A DNA stretch of 64,000 bases from Patella vulgata (GCF_932274485.2 NC_065885.2:33183062-33247061), one strand, 5' to 3'; counted from the stretch's first letter, positions 46,141-58,150 are shown. Made by a program: numbers and translations. Notes: a model not told the origin generated them from the sequence alone.

Positions 46141-46829
46141 TTCCACCCACCAATCTACGAAAAGAAATAAAAAAAAGCGCCAAAATTATTTTTTACACAG
46201 TCCATTAATTTTAAACTGATAGTAAATTTACCAATTAGCTAATAAACAAAATATTGTTTTAATGTATCACGATATAGCTTAATATAATATTTCAAAATAA
46301 TAACTTTTATTCAATTTCAACCAGCTGCATACAGCAGGCATTAGAAATGGAATAACATAATAAAAAAGAAATCTTTCTTGATCATAAAGTAGGAAATCTA
46401 GTATTAAGTGTTCATAAACAAAGCACTGATTTCCTGTTCTTAATTCTTTTTCTCCATTTTATTCAAATAACTCGTGTTTCTAAGCTAACAATCAGCCGTA
46501 ATATATTAAATACTTCCCCTCACAGCGTGTGGTGTGGTTATGTCAAAGTACATGCACATAGATATATCTTTACTGTGGTATATTCACAGCCAACTATTCA
46601 AATAGCTAAATCCACATTTTTTACCCCACAGCTTAGTGTAGGTCATGCTTGATAAAGCAGATTTGTAAAATTATGTACATGTTATAGGACTGTGGGAATA
46701 TCTTAAAATTAATATATAGACATGTCATAAATCATCTGAATCTATTAATTTACATATCTGTGAGAAAAAAAGGGATTTTTTTCTACCCTGTATTTGAAAT
46801 TATATTACACTGAAAATATATATTATTCA
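46141..46829. other. Intronic stretch downstream of zinc-finger exon
   Basis: AT-rich; nothing recognised. Confidence 0.35.
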
Positions 46830-46873
46830 TTATTGTGGAAAGTTTATGAAAAACAAAAAAATAGCAGACTTAC

Positions 46874-47175
46874 CTGTATGTATTCTGACATGTTGTTGAA
46901 GATGTGAAAGTTGTTTAAAACATTTATCACAGTATGAGCATTGGTGCCTTCGTAAACCATTATGAACCAAGTCATGCTGACTTAACTGCTGCTTACTCCG
47001 GAACGGCTTCAAGCATGTCGGACAATGGTGCATTTTATCCCTGGAGGATGTTGGTAGAAGACTGTTTTGTTGGGCGCCGTTGTCATTTTGTGGCTGTGAC
47101 TGTGACGTCGACACTGGAGGGGGTGGCAGTGGTGGTAAAGGTGGAAGATCTTGATCCCCTTCTCCCAACTCCTCC
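46874..47175 (-). CDS. C2H2 zinc-finger exon (rotund/squeeze/LIN-29/ZNF362-384-like), fingers 1-2
   Basis: This is an internal coding exon of a nuclear C2H2 zinc-finger protein, presumably a DNA-binding transcription factor. It reads NREELGEGDQD, then a proline-rich stretch (PPLPPLPPPP), a Ser/Gln/Asn-rich linker, and two complete fingers: CPTC...H(x3)H and CSYC...FKQLSHLQQH...H, ending in RIHTG. The 3' end is a strong donor (G|GTAAG on the minus strand at 46874/46873), phase 1. It joins in frame to exon 10449-10633 and restores the linker HTGEKPYRC. The 5' boundary is less sure: an AACAG acceptor at 47176 is preferred, but TTTCAG near 47220 would add a hydrophobic NFKLFLTYW segment. QLSHLQQH followed by QLSNLQ in the next finger is typical of the rotund/LIN-29/ZNF384 group. 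The family assignment is inferred from memory; the C2H2 nature is plain. Confidence 0.88.
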
Positions 47176-50110
47176 CTGTTGGCAGACATTAACCAATATG
47201 TCAAAAATAGTTTAAAATTCTGAAAGTATGGATCCATCCCAGCGAGCATATGTTAAAAGAAGACAGCTATACATAGATTGCTATTCAGTCAGCTAGACCT
47301 GCCAATCTGCTGCATAAACTCCCAACAACCTATTTACGTCTTTGAAAAAAATATGCAGACTGAAAAAAAATTGCTTTCAATCATAAACCTCTCTGTTATT
47401 AAAAAAAAATCCTTCCTTTCAATAGCCTATTTTTTATTGAACGCAGCTGTTGTGTAATGCAGTATTGAGATTGGACCACTGCTAAATTCATGTTCTAATT
47501 AAACCATAATAAAGAATGTTTATTTTCTTTCGGTATCAAAGCCGCCGAGAGAAAAAATAATAAAAAGGGGGCAGACTGACTAGTGTGAAGACTGAAGTGT
47601 ATTATGCGTTGACCTGCCGAATATCTTATGATAATTTGGCAGCATGTAATTTGAATGCATGTTATGTGGGTCGTGTTATTTTTTAAAACATACCCTACGA
47701 ACAAGACCAGTCATTCAACTAATAATCTCTATACAGCCGTGTGCAGTTATATACCAGATCAACGAATAAATATAGATATTTTTTTAAGCCTGTCTGAAAT
47801 TGCATCTGTTTGATATAGTCTGTTTTTTTTTATTATCTGTTGCTATGCAACTAACTCTCAAATACTGAATAACAATCAATAAAAAAATAAAATTCTTGTC
47901 ATATGAAGTGATTGGAATGCTTTTTCATAATTAAATATTCAAATCTTTGTCATTTAATAAAATACTTGTTTAACCTGTGTCTTAAAAGATTTAAAATGAG
48001 TTAAAACTGCTTTAACTGAATAATTATAAGAATATAATCTGCATGTTTATTCGTAAAATACCATAAAGCAACATTTAAGTGACACATTAATTCTATATGC
48101 ATCAAAACTGTTACATATGATATTCTTTTTTTGTTAATAAAACAAAGTGTATTGTTCACCATGCCATATCAATTGATTTTTAAATATGCAACAGAAATGT
48201 GAATAATCAATGGATTTTATTTATAATATTTTATAATCTATTGATAAAATATGTACAACATTGTAACATATTCAATAATACTTACCAAGTTTGGTGCTTG
48301 GTCATGGAGTGTACTTTCAAATTTATATATTTCAATGACTTAAATTAGGACTTAAAAAGATTTTTCATTGATATGACACAGTTTAAAAATATGTGTATAC
48401 TGGAGAAGCTAACCCTAAGCTTATGGTGTGATATTTCAAAATAGTTTTCACTGGATTCCTCAAAAATGAAAGTCTTTAAAACTGTGTATAAATAATGATA
48501 CATATAATAAATCACTTTGTTTCAAGATTATAAAGATACTCTTTTGTTTCAGAAAACTGTCCACCCGCACCCTCCATTTTTATAATTAAACGGTAATAAT
48601 TGCATAGAGGTATAATTTGTTCACCATATAGCCATGAATATATCTATTTCAACTCACACATGTCAGCCTGACATAACCCATAAAATTTATGACTAAAAAG
48701 TGAACGACTCATTCTGAAGCAAGCGAGCGGAGAAAAAAAAATCCAAATAGATGTAAGATTATTGATTCGATAAATCCTTATATTATTTCTATATATATGC
48801 AGCTCTTTATTATAAGCATTTGTATAAATAAAGACAAACTATGTATATGCTGGTCGTGTTCTGCCCTGAACAAAATCAGAGAAAGATATTAACTAGTCAG
48901 TTCTCTCATCGTGCACTATATGTACTAGGTCAGCTTGCCCTGGTCTTTTTTCATCTTTTTATGAGATAATTTGATATAGTAGGCTTTAACAAACACAGAG
49001 TGCAGTTAGACAATTGGTGACATTAATAACTGAATATCCACGATTCCTCATTGAAAGAGGTTTCAAAACGAAACAATCTCTGATCCTAAAATTATAGAAA
49101 ATAACCTATGATTACATCTTATAGAGGTTAATTTTTGATAAAGTGGCTTGGTTACATGTGGGTGATCAAAAGTAATTTTCTATTTTTAACCACAGCTGGG
49201 AGAATATAGTCTGCACTGCAGCACAGCTTTAGTGAAGATTTACTTTCCACAAACTCGGGAAGAGATGCAAGAATTTAATTCTGATGTAACAAAAATGGTA
49301 TTTTCTTGATATGGGTCAATTGGGGAAAAGAATGCATTGTACATGTAGAAATATAATATATTGATGCCTAACATTTTCTACTCCATTAATATAATATGAG
49401 TAATAAAGCAGATGTATAAATTCAATATTAAAACTTAATATTTATATTAATCAATAGCGTTTTTCAGGGGATTTTTTTTCCCATTTTATTGTTTATTTGT
49501 CAACAGTAAAGTCTGACAGTTTGGATGCACTGGCAATTTAAGCTGCTGATAGTGATATGAACTTTTGGGACATCTTAATCCAAGCTAAAATTTTATCAAA
49601 TTGGTCACTTAACATTCAATTAAGATAGAAAAAAAATATCAAAAGCAGATAATCTCCCAACTTGGATTCAATTGGATAAAAAAGAGGCCTATCAAAATAT
49701 TATACCCAATGCTTATAGGTGGCCCTGTCTTGTTTATATCCCTTAAATGGCGATCAGCAGTTTTCAATTTTAAAAAATTCTGGTACATCACTCTTCCAAC
49801 AGTCAAGGGCTGCATTTAATGGCAAATTACACCTTGTCTTATTTGGCGACAACCATCTATGTCGGTGCCTACAAAGATTGTTTTTTATTTAATTTTTAGT
49901 TTTAGCTTGATAAAGATGGTCCACCTATTTCTATAATATAGACACTGAAGACATCTATACAAATCAACCTTTAGACATCTCTATTAAAGAGCTATTCTTT
50001 AGTATAATTTAGTATCACTAAATTTAAAGTTATACACAAATTGAACAGATTTTACCAATTCACAGGGAAAAAGAGAAATTGTGACATATGACATCACTAC
50101 ATTACTCTTT
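47176..50110. other. Upstream intron of the zinc-finger gene, no repeats recognised
   Basis: Starts after the acceptor of the 46874-47175 exon. About 2.9 kb without a recognised transposon, SINE or tandem family, unlike the rest of the window. No further exon recognised. Confidence 0.4.
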
Positions 50111-51574
50111 AAAGATACATTCCCACAAAAGTATTATCGGGGAGTTATTTCCAGTAAAAGTATGCCAATTTTTGTAAATATGGCAAGCAGATAAAAATAA
50201 ATTCTTGGGGTATGGGGTAGTTTTTACTGATTAAAATCTACTGAGAGGGATTTTTTTTAGCAAACTTTTGATATCGGTAAATAAATTAGATTGAAAATGT
50301 TTTAGTACAAATATTTTAAGTTTTAATTCTTTACAAAATCTTGCCAATATAAACCATAATTTATTCAGGGAGTTTAAAAAATGGTCAATTATTCACCCTT
50401 TTAAATGCTCCAGCTGAGTCCCTGAGGTACAGAAATCCTAATCTAAATCCTGACCACCTATATAATACCTAATCTTAGTTGAAATCATATAAGCAGTTCT
50501 GAACAAATCTAAATCTCCACCAACCAAAACTAATTACGTATCCTTCTGAAGAAGACGTAAAAAATATAAATTTATTCCGCCAGATACAGGTTAGCTGGAC
50601 AAACAGAAAGGATGTCGTAAGATTTTTTCAGTAACAAGTAGTGTATAAAAACTTTACTCCAGAATGCGCAAGATGGCCAATAATCATTTTCCTTATCTAA
50701 ATTTAATAAAAATATGGACTTCAAAGTGTTTAGATGCCATCTTGAGAATATGTTTGTGGATAGAAATGAAATACGGTTCTTAGAGAAACTATATAGCCAT
50801 GCAAAACGTGGAAATACGCACACACTGCAGCTATGTCCGAAAAGAAACTTGGATGCGGAACAAATATAATAATAAGGATCTAGGATCCTTAAGAAATCTA
50901 ATGTCTACGGTGTTCACAGATTTTTCTGAACAAATAAGGCCTCTGAACACTGAATAAATCGATAGGGTTCATCCTCCACTCATTTAAATAAAATCTGTTA
51001 AAAATCGTAGTCTAAAATGCACATTTTAAATCTAGCACTGTAAGTTGTGTTCACAAGATATGACATTTTGGTTATCTGGGGTCATAACTACCAAAAAATA
51101 CCAATTTTTATACCAGCTATGTTCCAAACTTGGCCCAAAAACATGATAATAAAAGTGCTAATGACAACAAAAGTTGAATTTTCTCAGTTATGGCTGGATT
51201 GATTTTTATCAAATTTGGCATGAACAATGCTAAATGCAAGTTCAAGAAATGTGAGGGACACTTTTTGGCTATAGACCGTGGTTAGTTTAGTATCCATGGA
51301 AACGCCAAAAAATGATGAGTTTCCTTGCTAAAATGAGATATCCATAATGTCTCCCTTAGATCAAAAGTAGAGATTATAAGCAACATTTCAACACCAAAAA
51401 CGTTAAAAAATAACTACTAAAGTATTTTAAACGAGTTTTTATAATTTTCGGTAAATTCTTTGAATACGGCCACAAGAAGTTTTAACATACAACAACTCGG
51501 ATGTAAAAATTAAACATTTATTTCAGTGCACTACTCCGCTGCTCTCAAAATCATTTTATACATTCAACAAGCGG
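50111..51574. other. Intronic stretch with one TTAA-MITE end and diverged repeats
   Basis: AGATACATTCCCACAAAAGT follows TTAA at 50107-50110, the same terminus as the 51993 element, but no matching right end was found. Text near 50630-50700 (GTAGTGTATAAAAACTTTAC, AGATGGCCAATAATCATTTT) resembles 55938-56000. Frames here are unsupported. Confidence 0.45.
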
Positions 51575-53230
51575 TTGCCATGCAAGATATGCCCACATTA
51601 ATTGCAAGAGATGGACAGAAAACCTGCTAAAAAAACAAAGTGACTTTTTGTACAATCAGGGGACATATTAAAATCAGATAAAAATTCTGACCCCTAGAGG
51701 GTCCACAACCTTGGTATTACATACTTTTACACTATTTGAGTACAACGAGGGACCATTTTGTCTGGCAGTTTCAGTCTGATTTTCTAAAAATTCAAACTCA
51801 ACTGTCATGAGGTTGTAAAACTGATATATCTAAACGGTTTTTTAAATCGGAAAAAAATTATGACCTCTAGAGGGTCCACAAGCTAAAAATGGATTTTTTG
51901 TACATAATTCAGGAAGGAATGAACCAATATGCGTGAATATCGAAAGGAACCAAGATCTTTGAGATATAAACATATATTTTAAGTTTCATTAAAGATACAT
52001 TCCCGCGTACAAACTTTGTGATTTGATGATATATTTGGAGTAAAAACTTATTCAAAGTAACCAATCTATCAAAAATTTGCTTCAATTCCCTCTCAAAACT
52101 TTGTATTCGCTGGGGATACCTATAGCTATAAGTAAGCTGTTGTTAGATGCAATGTCTATCAACTTAGCTTCATTGTTTGAGGGTCCATGTTCAGAATGTA
52201 TTTATCATTACTTATTCTACATTTACCATACATATTGAGGCCTAAGTAAATTCTTAATTATTTCTGTCAACTTCTTTTTCCGACGTTTAATTGAAAAGTC
52301 TTTTGTACGTTGACACCCAAAACCGCCTAACCATTTGATCAAGAAATAATAACCGCTCCCTCACTTAAGCTGGCACACAATAAGCTGGCAGATAACAGTC
52401 GGGTTGCCAGTTAGTGATACCCTAACAATTTTGCCCAGTGCTTGCACCATGGGCATTTTTCGGATAATCCAAAATGTTTCTAGTAAGATTGGGTGTCTAT
52501 ACTTTCCATATTATACCAAATTTGACATATGACCTGATAAATACTTTTCTGGGAAAGTATCTTTAAAATCGGACAAAAATTGTGACCTCTAGCAGGTCTA
52601 CAACCTTGGTATTACATACTTTTACAATATTTGCGAAATTTGAACTCAATTATCATAAGGGTGTAACAGTGATATATTTAAACGAGCTTTAAAATCGGAA
52701 AAAAATTGTGACCTATAAAGGATCCACAAGCTAAAATCGTGATTTTTTCTTACAATCAGGGGCCATAATCCAAGAACTTACGGTTCAATATGTACGAATA
52801 TCAAAAGGAACCGAGCGAGATCTTTGGGACATAAACAAAAGTTTTAAGGTTCATCAAAATCGGATCAAAATTGTGACCTCTAGAGGGTCCACAACCTTGA
52901 TATTCCATACTTTAACACTATTTGTGTGCATAGAGCGGCTATTTTGTCCAGCAGTTTTACGAAAATCAAACTCAATCATTATTAATGTTGTAACGGTGAT
53001 ATATCTAAAGGTTTTTTTAAATTGGATAAAAATTATGACCATGTACAATCAGGGGCCATAATCAAGGAAGTTGCCATCCGATATGTGCAAATATTGACAG
53101 GAACCAAGCTCTTTGGGTTATAAACATACATTTTAATTTTTAATCTAAATCGAATAAAAACTGTGACCTCTAGAGTGTCCACAAGCTAAAAACATGATTT
53201 TCCATACAATCAGGGGCTATAATACATGCC
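51575..53230 (+). repeat. Rep-C copy split by a TTAA MITE
   Basis: Starts AGCGGTTGCCATGCAAGAT and ATGCCCACATT, the Rep-C 5' end. Core modules run to 51992, are interrupted by the element 51993-52562, and resume with AATCGGACAAAAATTGTGAC. Further modules run to about 53230. The GGACGGACAG terminus is missing. Confidence 0.85.
51993..52562. mobile_element. TTAA-flanked MITE, 570 bp
   Basis: The ends AGATACATTCCC (left) and, inward from the right, AGATACTTTCCC are flanked by TTAA (51989-51992, 52563-52566). Removing the element joins Rep-C sequence as TTTCATTAAAATCGGACA, matching intact Rep-C copies. A TTAA target fits piggyBac or Kolobok families; the short TIR does not separate them. A second left end is at 50111. 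Confidence 0.85.
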
Positions 53231-53333
53231 AATATTTACTTGAAAATACAGACATTTGTATGTGTACAAATATTTTGACTGAAATTGATTATGGATTTTA
53301 TAGTTTCTTCATCTAATTGTCTACCTAAATATT

Positions 53334-53696
53334 CAATCTGATTAAAAATACAGATCTATATTTCGTTTCGTTTTTTATACTTTCGATGGCCTACACTACA
53401 TGAAGATCTGACAAGTTATAGCGATAGGTCACGTCAGGGGTCAAAAGACCGACTTATGACCCTATGACATCAGACATTTGATTAAACAATCAGCATTGAT
53501 GTGGATTACCCACAGTTCGGTGAAAAACATGCCTAAAGCTTGCCGTAACAGACCGTTTCATTGGCTTATCCCTGACACTATTCAGAACACGAGTTAAATA
53601 ACTACTCTTCCAGATCCAAGTGTAGTAAAGACAAGTAAAAAGAAATTTTAAACTATAAAAACGAAACGAAATAGGATCTGTGTTTTAACCAGATTG
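53334..53696. mobile_element. MITE, 363 bp, with 10-bp target duplication
   Basis: The ends CAATCTGATTAAAAATACAG (left) and CAATCTGGTTAAAACACAGA (right, inward) extend about 45 bp inward, with TATTTCGTTTCGTTTTT in both. CCTAAATATT flanks it on both sides (53324-53333, 53697-53706). A 9-11-bp duplication with long inverted repeats points to the Mutator-like superfamily. No ORF. Confidence 0.88.
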
Positions 53697-53839
53697 CCTA
53701 AATATTCTTCCCATTTTAAATAGCAACTGGTTTAATAAGCTTCATATTAATTATTTTAGTATAAATATCTCTCTGCAGAATGAACATTATAGAACAGATT
53801 CAATTTATTTATTGTATCAGTATATGTGACCTGTGCTGG

Positions 53840-54946
53840 AACCAGTGGCTGCCAGGCAGGATACGGCCACATTTTCGAGAGATGGATAGAAAACAAGCTA
53901 AAACGAAAGTGATTTTTCCTACAGTCAAGGGCCATAATTCAGGAAATTACAATTCGATATGCGCAAATATCCAAAAGAACCGAGATCTTTGGGTTATAAA
54001 CTTACATTTCAAGTTTCAACAAAATCGGATAAAAATTGTGACCTTGATATACCATATTTTTACGCAATTTGAGAACGAGGGGCGGCCATTTTGTCTGTCA
54101 GTTTTGGGCCGATTTTCAAGAAATTCGAACTCAGCCGTCCTTAGGATGTAACGGTGATACAATTATACGTTTTTTTAAATCGGATAAAAACTATGACCTC
54201 TATAGGGTCCACAAGCTAAAAACACGATTTTTCGAACAATCAGGGGTCATAATTCAGGAAGTTACGGTCCGATATGCGCGAATATCGAAATGAACCGAGA
54301 TCTTTGGGTTATAAACTTACATTTCAAGTTTCAACAAAATCGGATAAAAAGTGTGACCTCTATAGGGTCCACAACCTTGATATACCATATTTTCAGGCTA
54401 TTTGAGAACGAACGTCGGCCATTTTGTCTGTCAGTTTTGGGCCGGTTTTCACGAAATTCGAACTCAGTCATCCTTAGGGTGTAATGGTGATATAATAATA
54501 CGTTTTTTTAAATCGGATAAAAATTATGACCTCTATAGGGTAAACAAGCTAAAAATGCAATTTTACGTACAATCAGGGGCCATAATTCAGGAAGTTACAT
54601 TCCGATATGCGCGAATATCGAAAGGAACCGAGATCTTTGGGTTATGAGCATACATTTCAAGTTTAAACCAAATCGGATAAAAATTGTGACCTCTACAGTG
54701 TTCACAAGCTAAAAATGTGATTTTTCGTATAATCAGGGGCCATAATCCATGAAGTTAGGGTCCGATACATGCCAATATCGAAAGGAACCGAGATCTTGGG
54801 GTGATAAACCTATATTTCAAGTTTCATTGAAATCGGATAAAAATTGTGACCTGTAGACTTTTCACAAACAATTGTGGATGGACGGACGGATGGACGGATA
54901 GGGGCGACGATAATATACGTCGACATGAAAATCTGGGCGTATAAAA
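53840..54946 (+). repeat. Rep-C composite repeat, complete copy
   Basis: Starts CCAGTGGCTGCCAGGCAGG and ATACGGCCACATTTT. It ends GGATGGACGGACGGATGGAC, AATATACGTC and ATCTGGGCGTATAAAAA. Very similar module by module to the 10777 copy. The open frames across it (VINLHFKFQQNRIK, FFKSDKNYDLYRVHKLK) repeat with the module and also occur in the 10.8-, 33- and 42-kb copies. Confidence 0.9.
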
Positions 54947-55129
54947 ATGAGACAGAATGCGCACATTCTAATAATGAACTACAGACAAAAAAAGTGAAAA
55001 TAATGATTTTGATCAAAACTGAAATTTCCATAAAAATGGGTCTATAGATATACTATCTATCGCCCTAAACGATCAAAATAGCAATAAAATATTTTAAAAA
55101 ACCTTTATTTGCACATTCATAAATCTTTC

Positions 55130-55880
55130 TTTTTTCTTAAAATTATCAGTGAAATTAGTTATTTTTCTTCGCTCCAATCCTTAAATATATTATAAACGCA
55201 AAACTTGATTCAGTCGTGCAACAAAGTTAACAGAACACACGTACAGCTGTGAAGGCTTCAACGATGATCAAGAAACTAAATTTGATTACCTAATCATCAA
55301 CCATCTTAATCTCCTGACAACTAAGGTGCTAATTAATTGATGAGATTAAACGAAGTTATTCTCACCAAAGTTATAATATACAAAACATACACTACTATTG
55401 TATGGACTATTCTCATTTGTTCTAAATTATAACACTATCATAGGAAATGTGAATATGCCATATGTTTTATTACAAAAAGAGTGCATTGTGCCAGATAAAT
55501 ATTCAAGTTGGTGGGAAAGAATATATTAACATTTTTTTTACATAAAAATTATTATCCATTTGGGCGAAAATTGTTGGATCAAATATTTACTATGATTTTG
55601 GCCTTCAGCATTCCCGAAAACCTGAAGAAAGAAATATTAAATGACAAAATAGCAAATAAATGACATGGTTGCTATGTGATTTTATTTTAGAACATACCAA
55701 TATCTTTAACTTGCTTTTTCTCAAACTTACTTTCCTGACATGGGCAGCTCCAAAAGGACACAGCTCAGTCAATTTTTGCACAATTCAAACCAACCACACA
55801 CCGTTTTTAAGGTATTGAGACTGAGAATATGAAAATAACAATAACTCAATTTTCAAAATGTCCTCTTTGCTAATCATTTT
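55130..55880 (+). repeat. Rep-X, internally deleted copy
   Basis: Plus-strand homologue of 21540-22920. It has TTAGTTATTTTTCTTCGCTC at the left, ACACACGTACAGCTGTGAAG, TTGCTTTTTCTCAAACTTAC, and CACAGCTCAGTCAATTTTTG then AACAATAACTCAATTTT at the right. It lacks the ~840-bp ORF-bearing middle. Confidence 0.7.
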
Positions 55881-55984
55881 GCCAGCACGGGTCACATATA
55901 TTCTTAATTTATGTTCATCATTATTCGCACATCATAAGTAGTGTTTAAATATGTTAAAGCCAGAATGTGTCAAATGGCCAATAC

Positions 55985-56200
55985 TCATTTTCCTTATTTA
56001 AAGTCGTAGAACGCGACCAGTCCTCATATGACCCCAATGCCTCCCACCAAATCTGAAAAACATCCATTAAAAACTAGTCTCAATCACATTCACAAGGTTT
56101 TTGGAAACTTTAGCCTCTATTGTGTTCACAAGTCGATTGTTGATAGACAGGCAGGGTGACGACATAATATGCCCACACTGAAATATGTAGGCATATGAAA
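55985..56200 (+). repeat. Rep-D terminal fragment
   Basis: GTGTTCACAAG and a GACAGGCAGGGTGACGACA motif lead to ATATGCCCACACTGAAATAT, a degraded form of the Rep-C/Rep-D terminus. Confidence 0.6.
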
Positions 56201-56384
56201 ATCAGTCAAAAACTGTAGTCTTTGTTGGAATAAATCTGATAAGCATCCAGGTAACATATCTATCAATTCTGACAATCTTTTGAGTGGTTTGAGAAAAAGA
56301 TAAGAATATTTGCCTGGCTCCTTTAAGGCTAATTAACTTTATATATACAACTGGCGGTAGTTTTTTCTTTGATGTCCATAGCAG

Positions 56385-56545
56385 TTATATCTCATAACAA
56401 CCTGTCATGACGTCATCATAGGTTGATATATTCGTTCTTATCAACCGCTGATGACGTCATGACAGGTTGATATTTCATATCAACCGCTAATGACGTCATC
56501 TCAGGTCGATATATTCGGCTCATATCAACTGCTGATGACATAGAT
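56385..56545. repeat. CRE-rich tandem/palindromic cluster
   Basis: Three perfect TGACGTCA palindromes (56408-56415, 56452-56459, 56491-56498) and a degraded fourth (CTGATGACATAG) lie in tandem units of 39-44 bp. Each site is bordered by GGTTGATAT and its complement ATATCAACC. TGACGTCA is the exact CREB/ATF consensus, but the arrangement could equally be a simple satellite. Confidence 0.8.
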
Positions 56546-56639
56546 GATCGAAATAAAACAAAAAACACAGAAATAAATTTTTATTCTTTTGACAATTAAA
56601 AATTGTTATGGTACAGTTTGTAACATTCCAGGCCGAAAT

Positions 56640-57055
56640 AGACGGCGTACTTTTCGATATACATGTATTTAGATCGGTTATCCATGTCTAAGACATGTCA
56701 GAATTTTCTTTTCGTCCACATTGCGATTATTTCTCCACACACTACAAGACTTGAAAGTATTTATCGCCCAAGAGTTCCTTTGTAAAGTATTTTTGGGTAC
56801 AGTCCACTTAAAACAGTCGGTCAAATCCTTCTCTGAACATACCGAAAACCTTCAATCATGGTTTACTGTCAGAATTCTTGGAAAAGAATGCCTTTTGGTC
56901 CAAATTTTCTGCAGGCTCTGGATAGATCCTCATCGATATTTGCATTCACATCTATTCCATCGTCAATATGTTGGCTAAAAAGAATTGATTATTCGTCTGA
57001 CTTCGTATTACTATCCATTTTGTTTTTGCTTTCAATTCAATAGTCCAAAATGGTG
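56640..57055 (-). pseudogene. Crypton-like / DUF3504-type gene fragment
   Basis: Minus-strand text reads MDSNTKSDE then stop (57017), DVNANIDEDLSRACRKFGPK, and in one frame EKDLTDCFKWTVPKNTLQRN continuing SWAINTFKSCSVWRNNRNVD. The VPKNT--STSWAVN-WK-W--WRN pattern is that of the N-terminal region of KIAA1958/QRICH1/ZMYM-type proteins, which derive from Crypton tyrosine recombinases. Several stops and frame changes separate the parts, and no catalytic domain is visible. Family assignment is from memory. Confidence 0.5.
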
Positions 57056-57399
57056 ATGTATAAACAAAAACATGCACGTAATTACACGTGATTACTTCGG
57101 TAATTTTCGCTATTTGGCGGAAACTATCGAGCAATTATCCAATCATTGTTGCCTTTTAATGGAAAAGCCCATTAAATTTAAGGGTGAAATGGCGTTGTAT
57201 ATGTCGGATATAAACCTACTCTCCCTCGGATTGATATACTTAAACAACAGCATCACCTAATTAACATACCTACCAAATATGGTTGAAATGCATCAAGTGG
57301 TTTAGGACAAGAATCCTAAAAAAAGATAAATTTGTAAAATCAAGGTGCAACCCCAATGGGATCAACCAAATTCATTTGAACAAATAAGTTACAAGCATA
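57056..57399. other. Unassigned stretch
   Basis: No feature recognised. Confidence 0.3.
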
Positions 57400-58150
57400 A
57401 CATTTTTTTATATATATATCTGTTAAGTACTTTCTGGGAGTAAGTTAAGCACTAATCATTAAAAGTGTCACCACAATTACTTAACAAAGGGAATCATCTC
57501 TAGAAGTAATCATCAGAAATCCATGTAAATACATAAGACACATCATTTCAATTAGCTAGAAAACAGATCACTTGGCCTTACCCTTGTCATAATTAACATC
57601 ATTAAAAATATAAAAACAATCCTCCAAGACAGGCTGAAAATCTCAAGTGGAAACCTATTATGTAAAAAAGTCTGCAAAATTGAAAGATATTCATTTTCTA
57701 AAGATGGGGTCAGGTGATAAGAAAAAATGGGATCGGATGGCAATAAAAGATAGATTGCCAGGCAACAAGAACATAAGTCATCTAAGCAGTCCAATGTTTA
57801 TTTTGTAGTGATGGGGTCAGGTGGTAATAAAAGACGGATTACCAGGCAACAAAACCAAAGTCATCTAGTGAAAGGATCAGATGATAATAAAAGACAGATT
57901 ACCAAACAACAAAGATTTTTCATAGCGATAATCTGCACAAAATTTGAATTAATCAGTTGATAACTTTAGCCTGTAGATTGTCCACAAGATTTGTTTAAGT
58001 GATCAAATGTCACAATTCCACCAGTAATTATTGGAAATTGTTTAAAATCAATAGGCTTCTTTGCCTCATGAACAAAAACACAGATGGATAAAAAGACTAT
58101 CAAGAAGGGTGAAGACACTATGTGGACCATTTCAATGTGGACCTATAAAA
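57400..58150 (+). repeat. Rep-D-related array with repeated GCCAGGCAACAA phrase
   Basis: ATGGGRTCRGRTGGYAATAAAAGAYRGATTRCCAGGCAACAA recurs three times in shortened forms (about 57720, 57815, 57870; unit about 85 bp). It is followed by a Rep-D-type unit and ends with GTGGACCATTTCAATGTGG and ACCTATAAAAA. Confidence 0.65.

Larger units (their letters stand above)
10634..46873 (-). other. 36.2-kb intron of the zinc-finger gene
   Basis: The two zinc-finger exons fit together in phase and protein sequence, so the whole interval is inferred to be one intron. It begins GTAAGT and ends TTGTAG on the minus strand. It is filled with SINEs, DNA transposons and tandem repeat families, described separately. 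A small extra exon inside cannot be excluded, but the HTG|EKPYRC junction leaves no protein missing. Confidence 0.8.

Noticed and set aside
53780-54647. Plus-strand frames with INLHFKFQQNRIK and FFKSDKNYDLYRVHKLK
   Set aside because: The same peptides appear in every Rep-C copy as frames of the repeat module, in both orientations in the genome. They are repeat shadows.
56721-57260. Plus-strand frames of 60-85 residues
   Set aside because: They lie antisense to the Crypton-like fragment or in unsupported sequence; the minus strand explains the region better.
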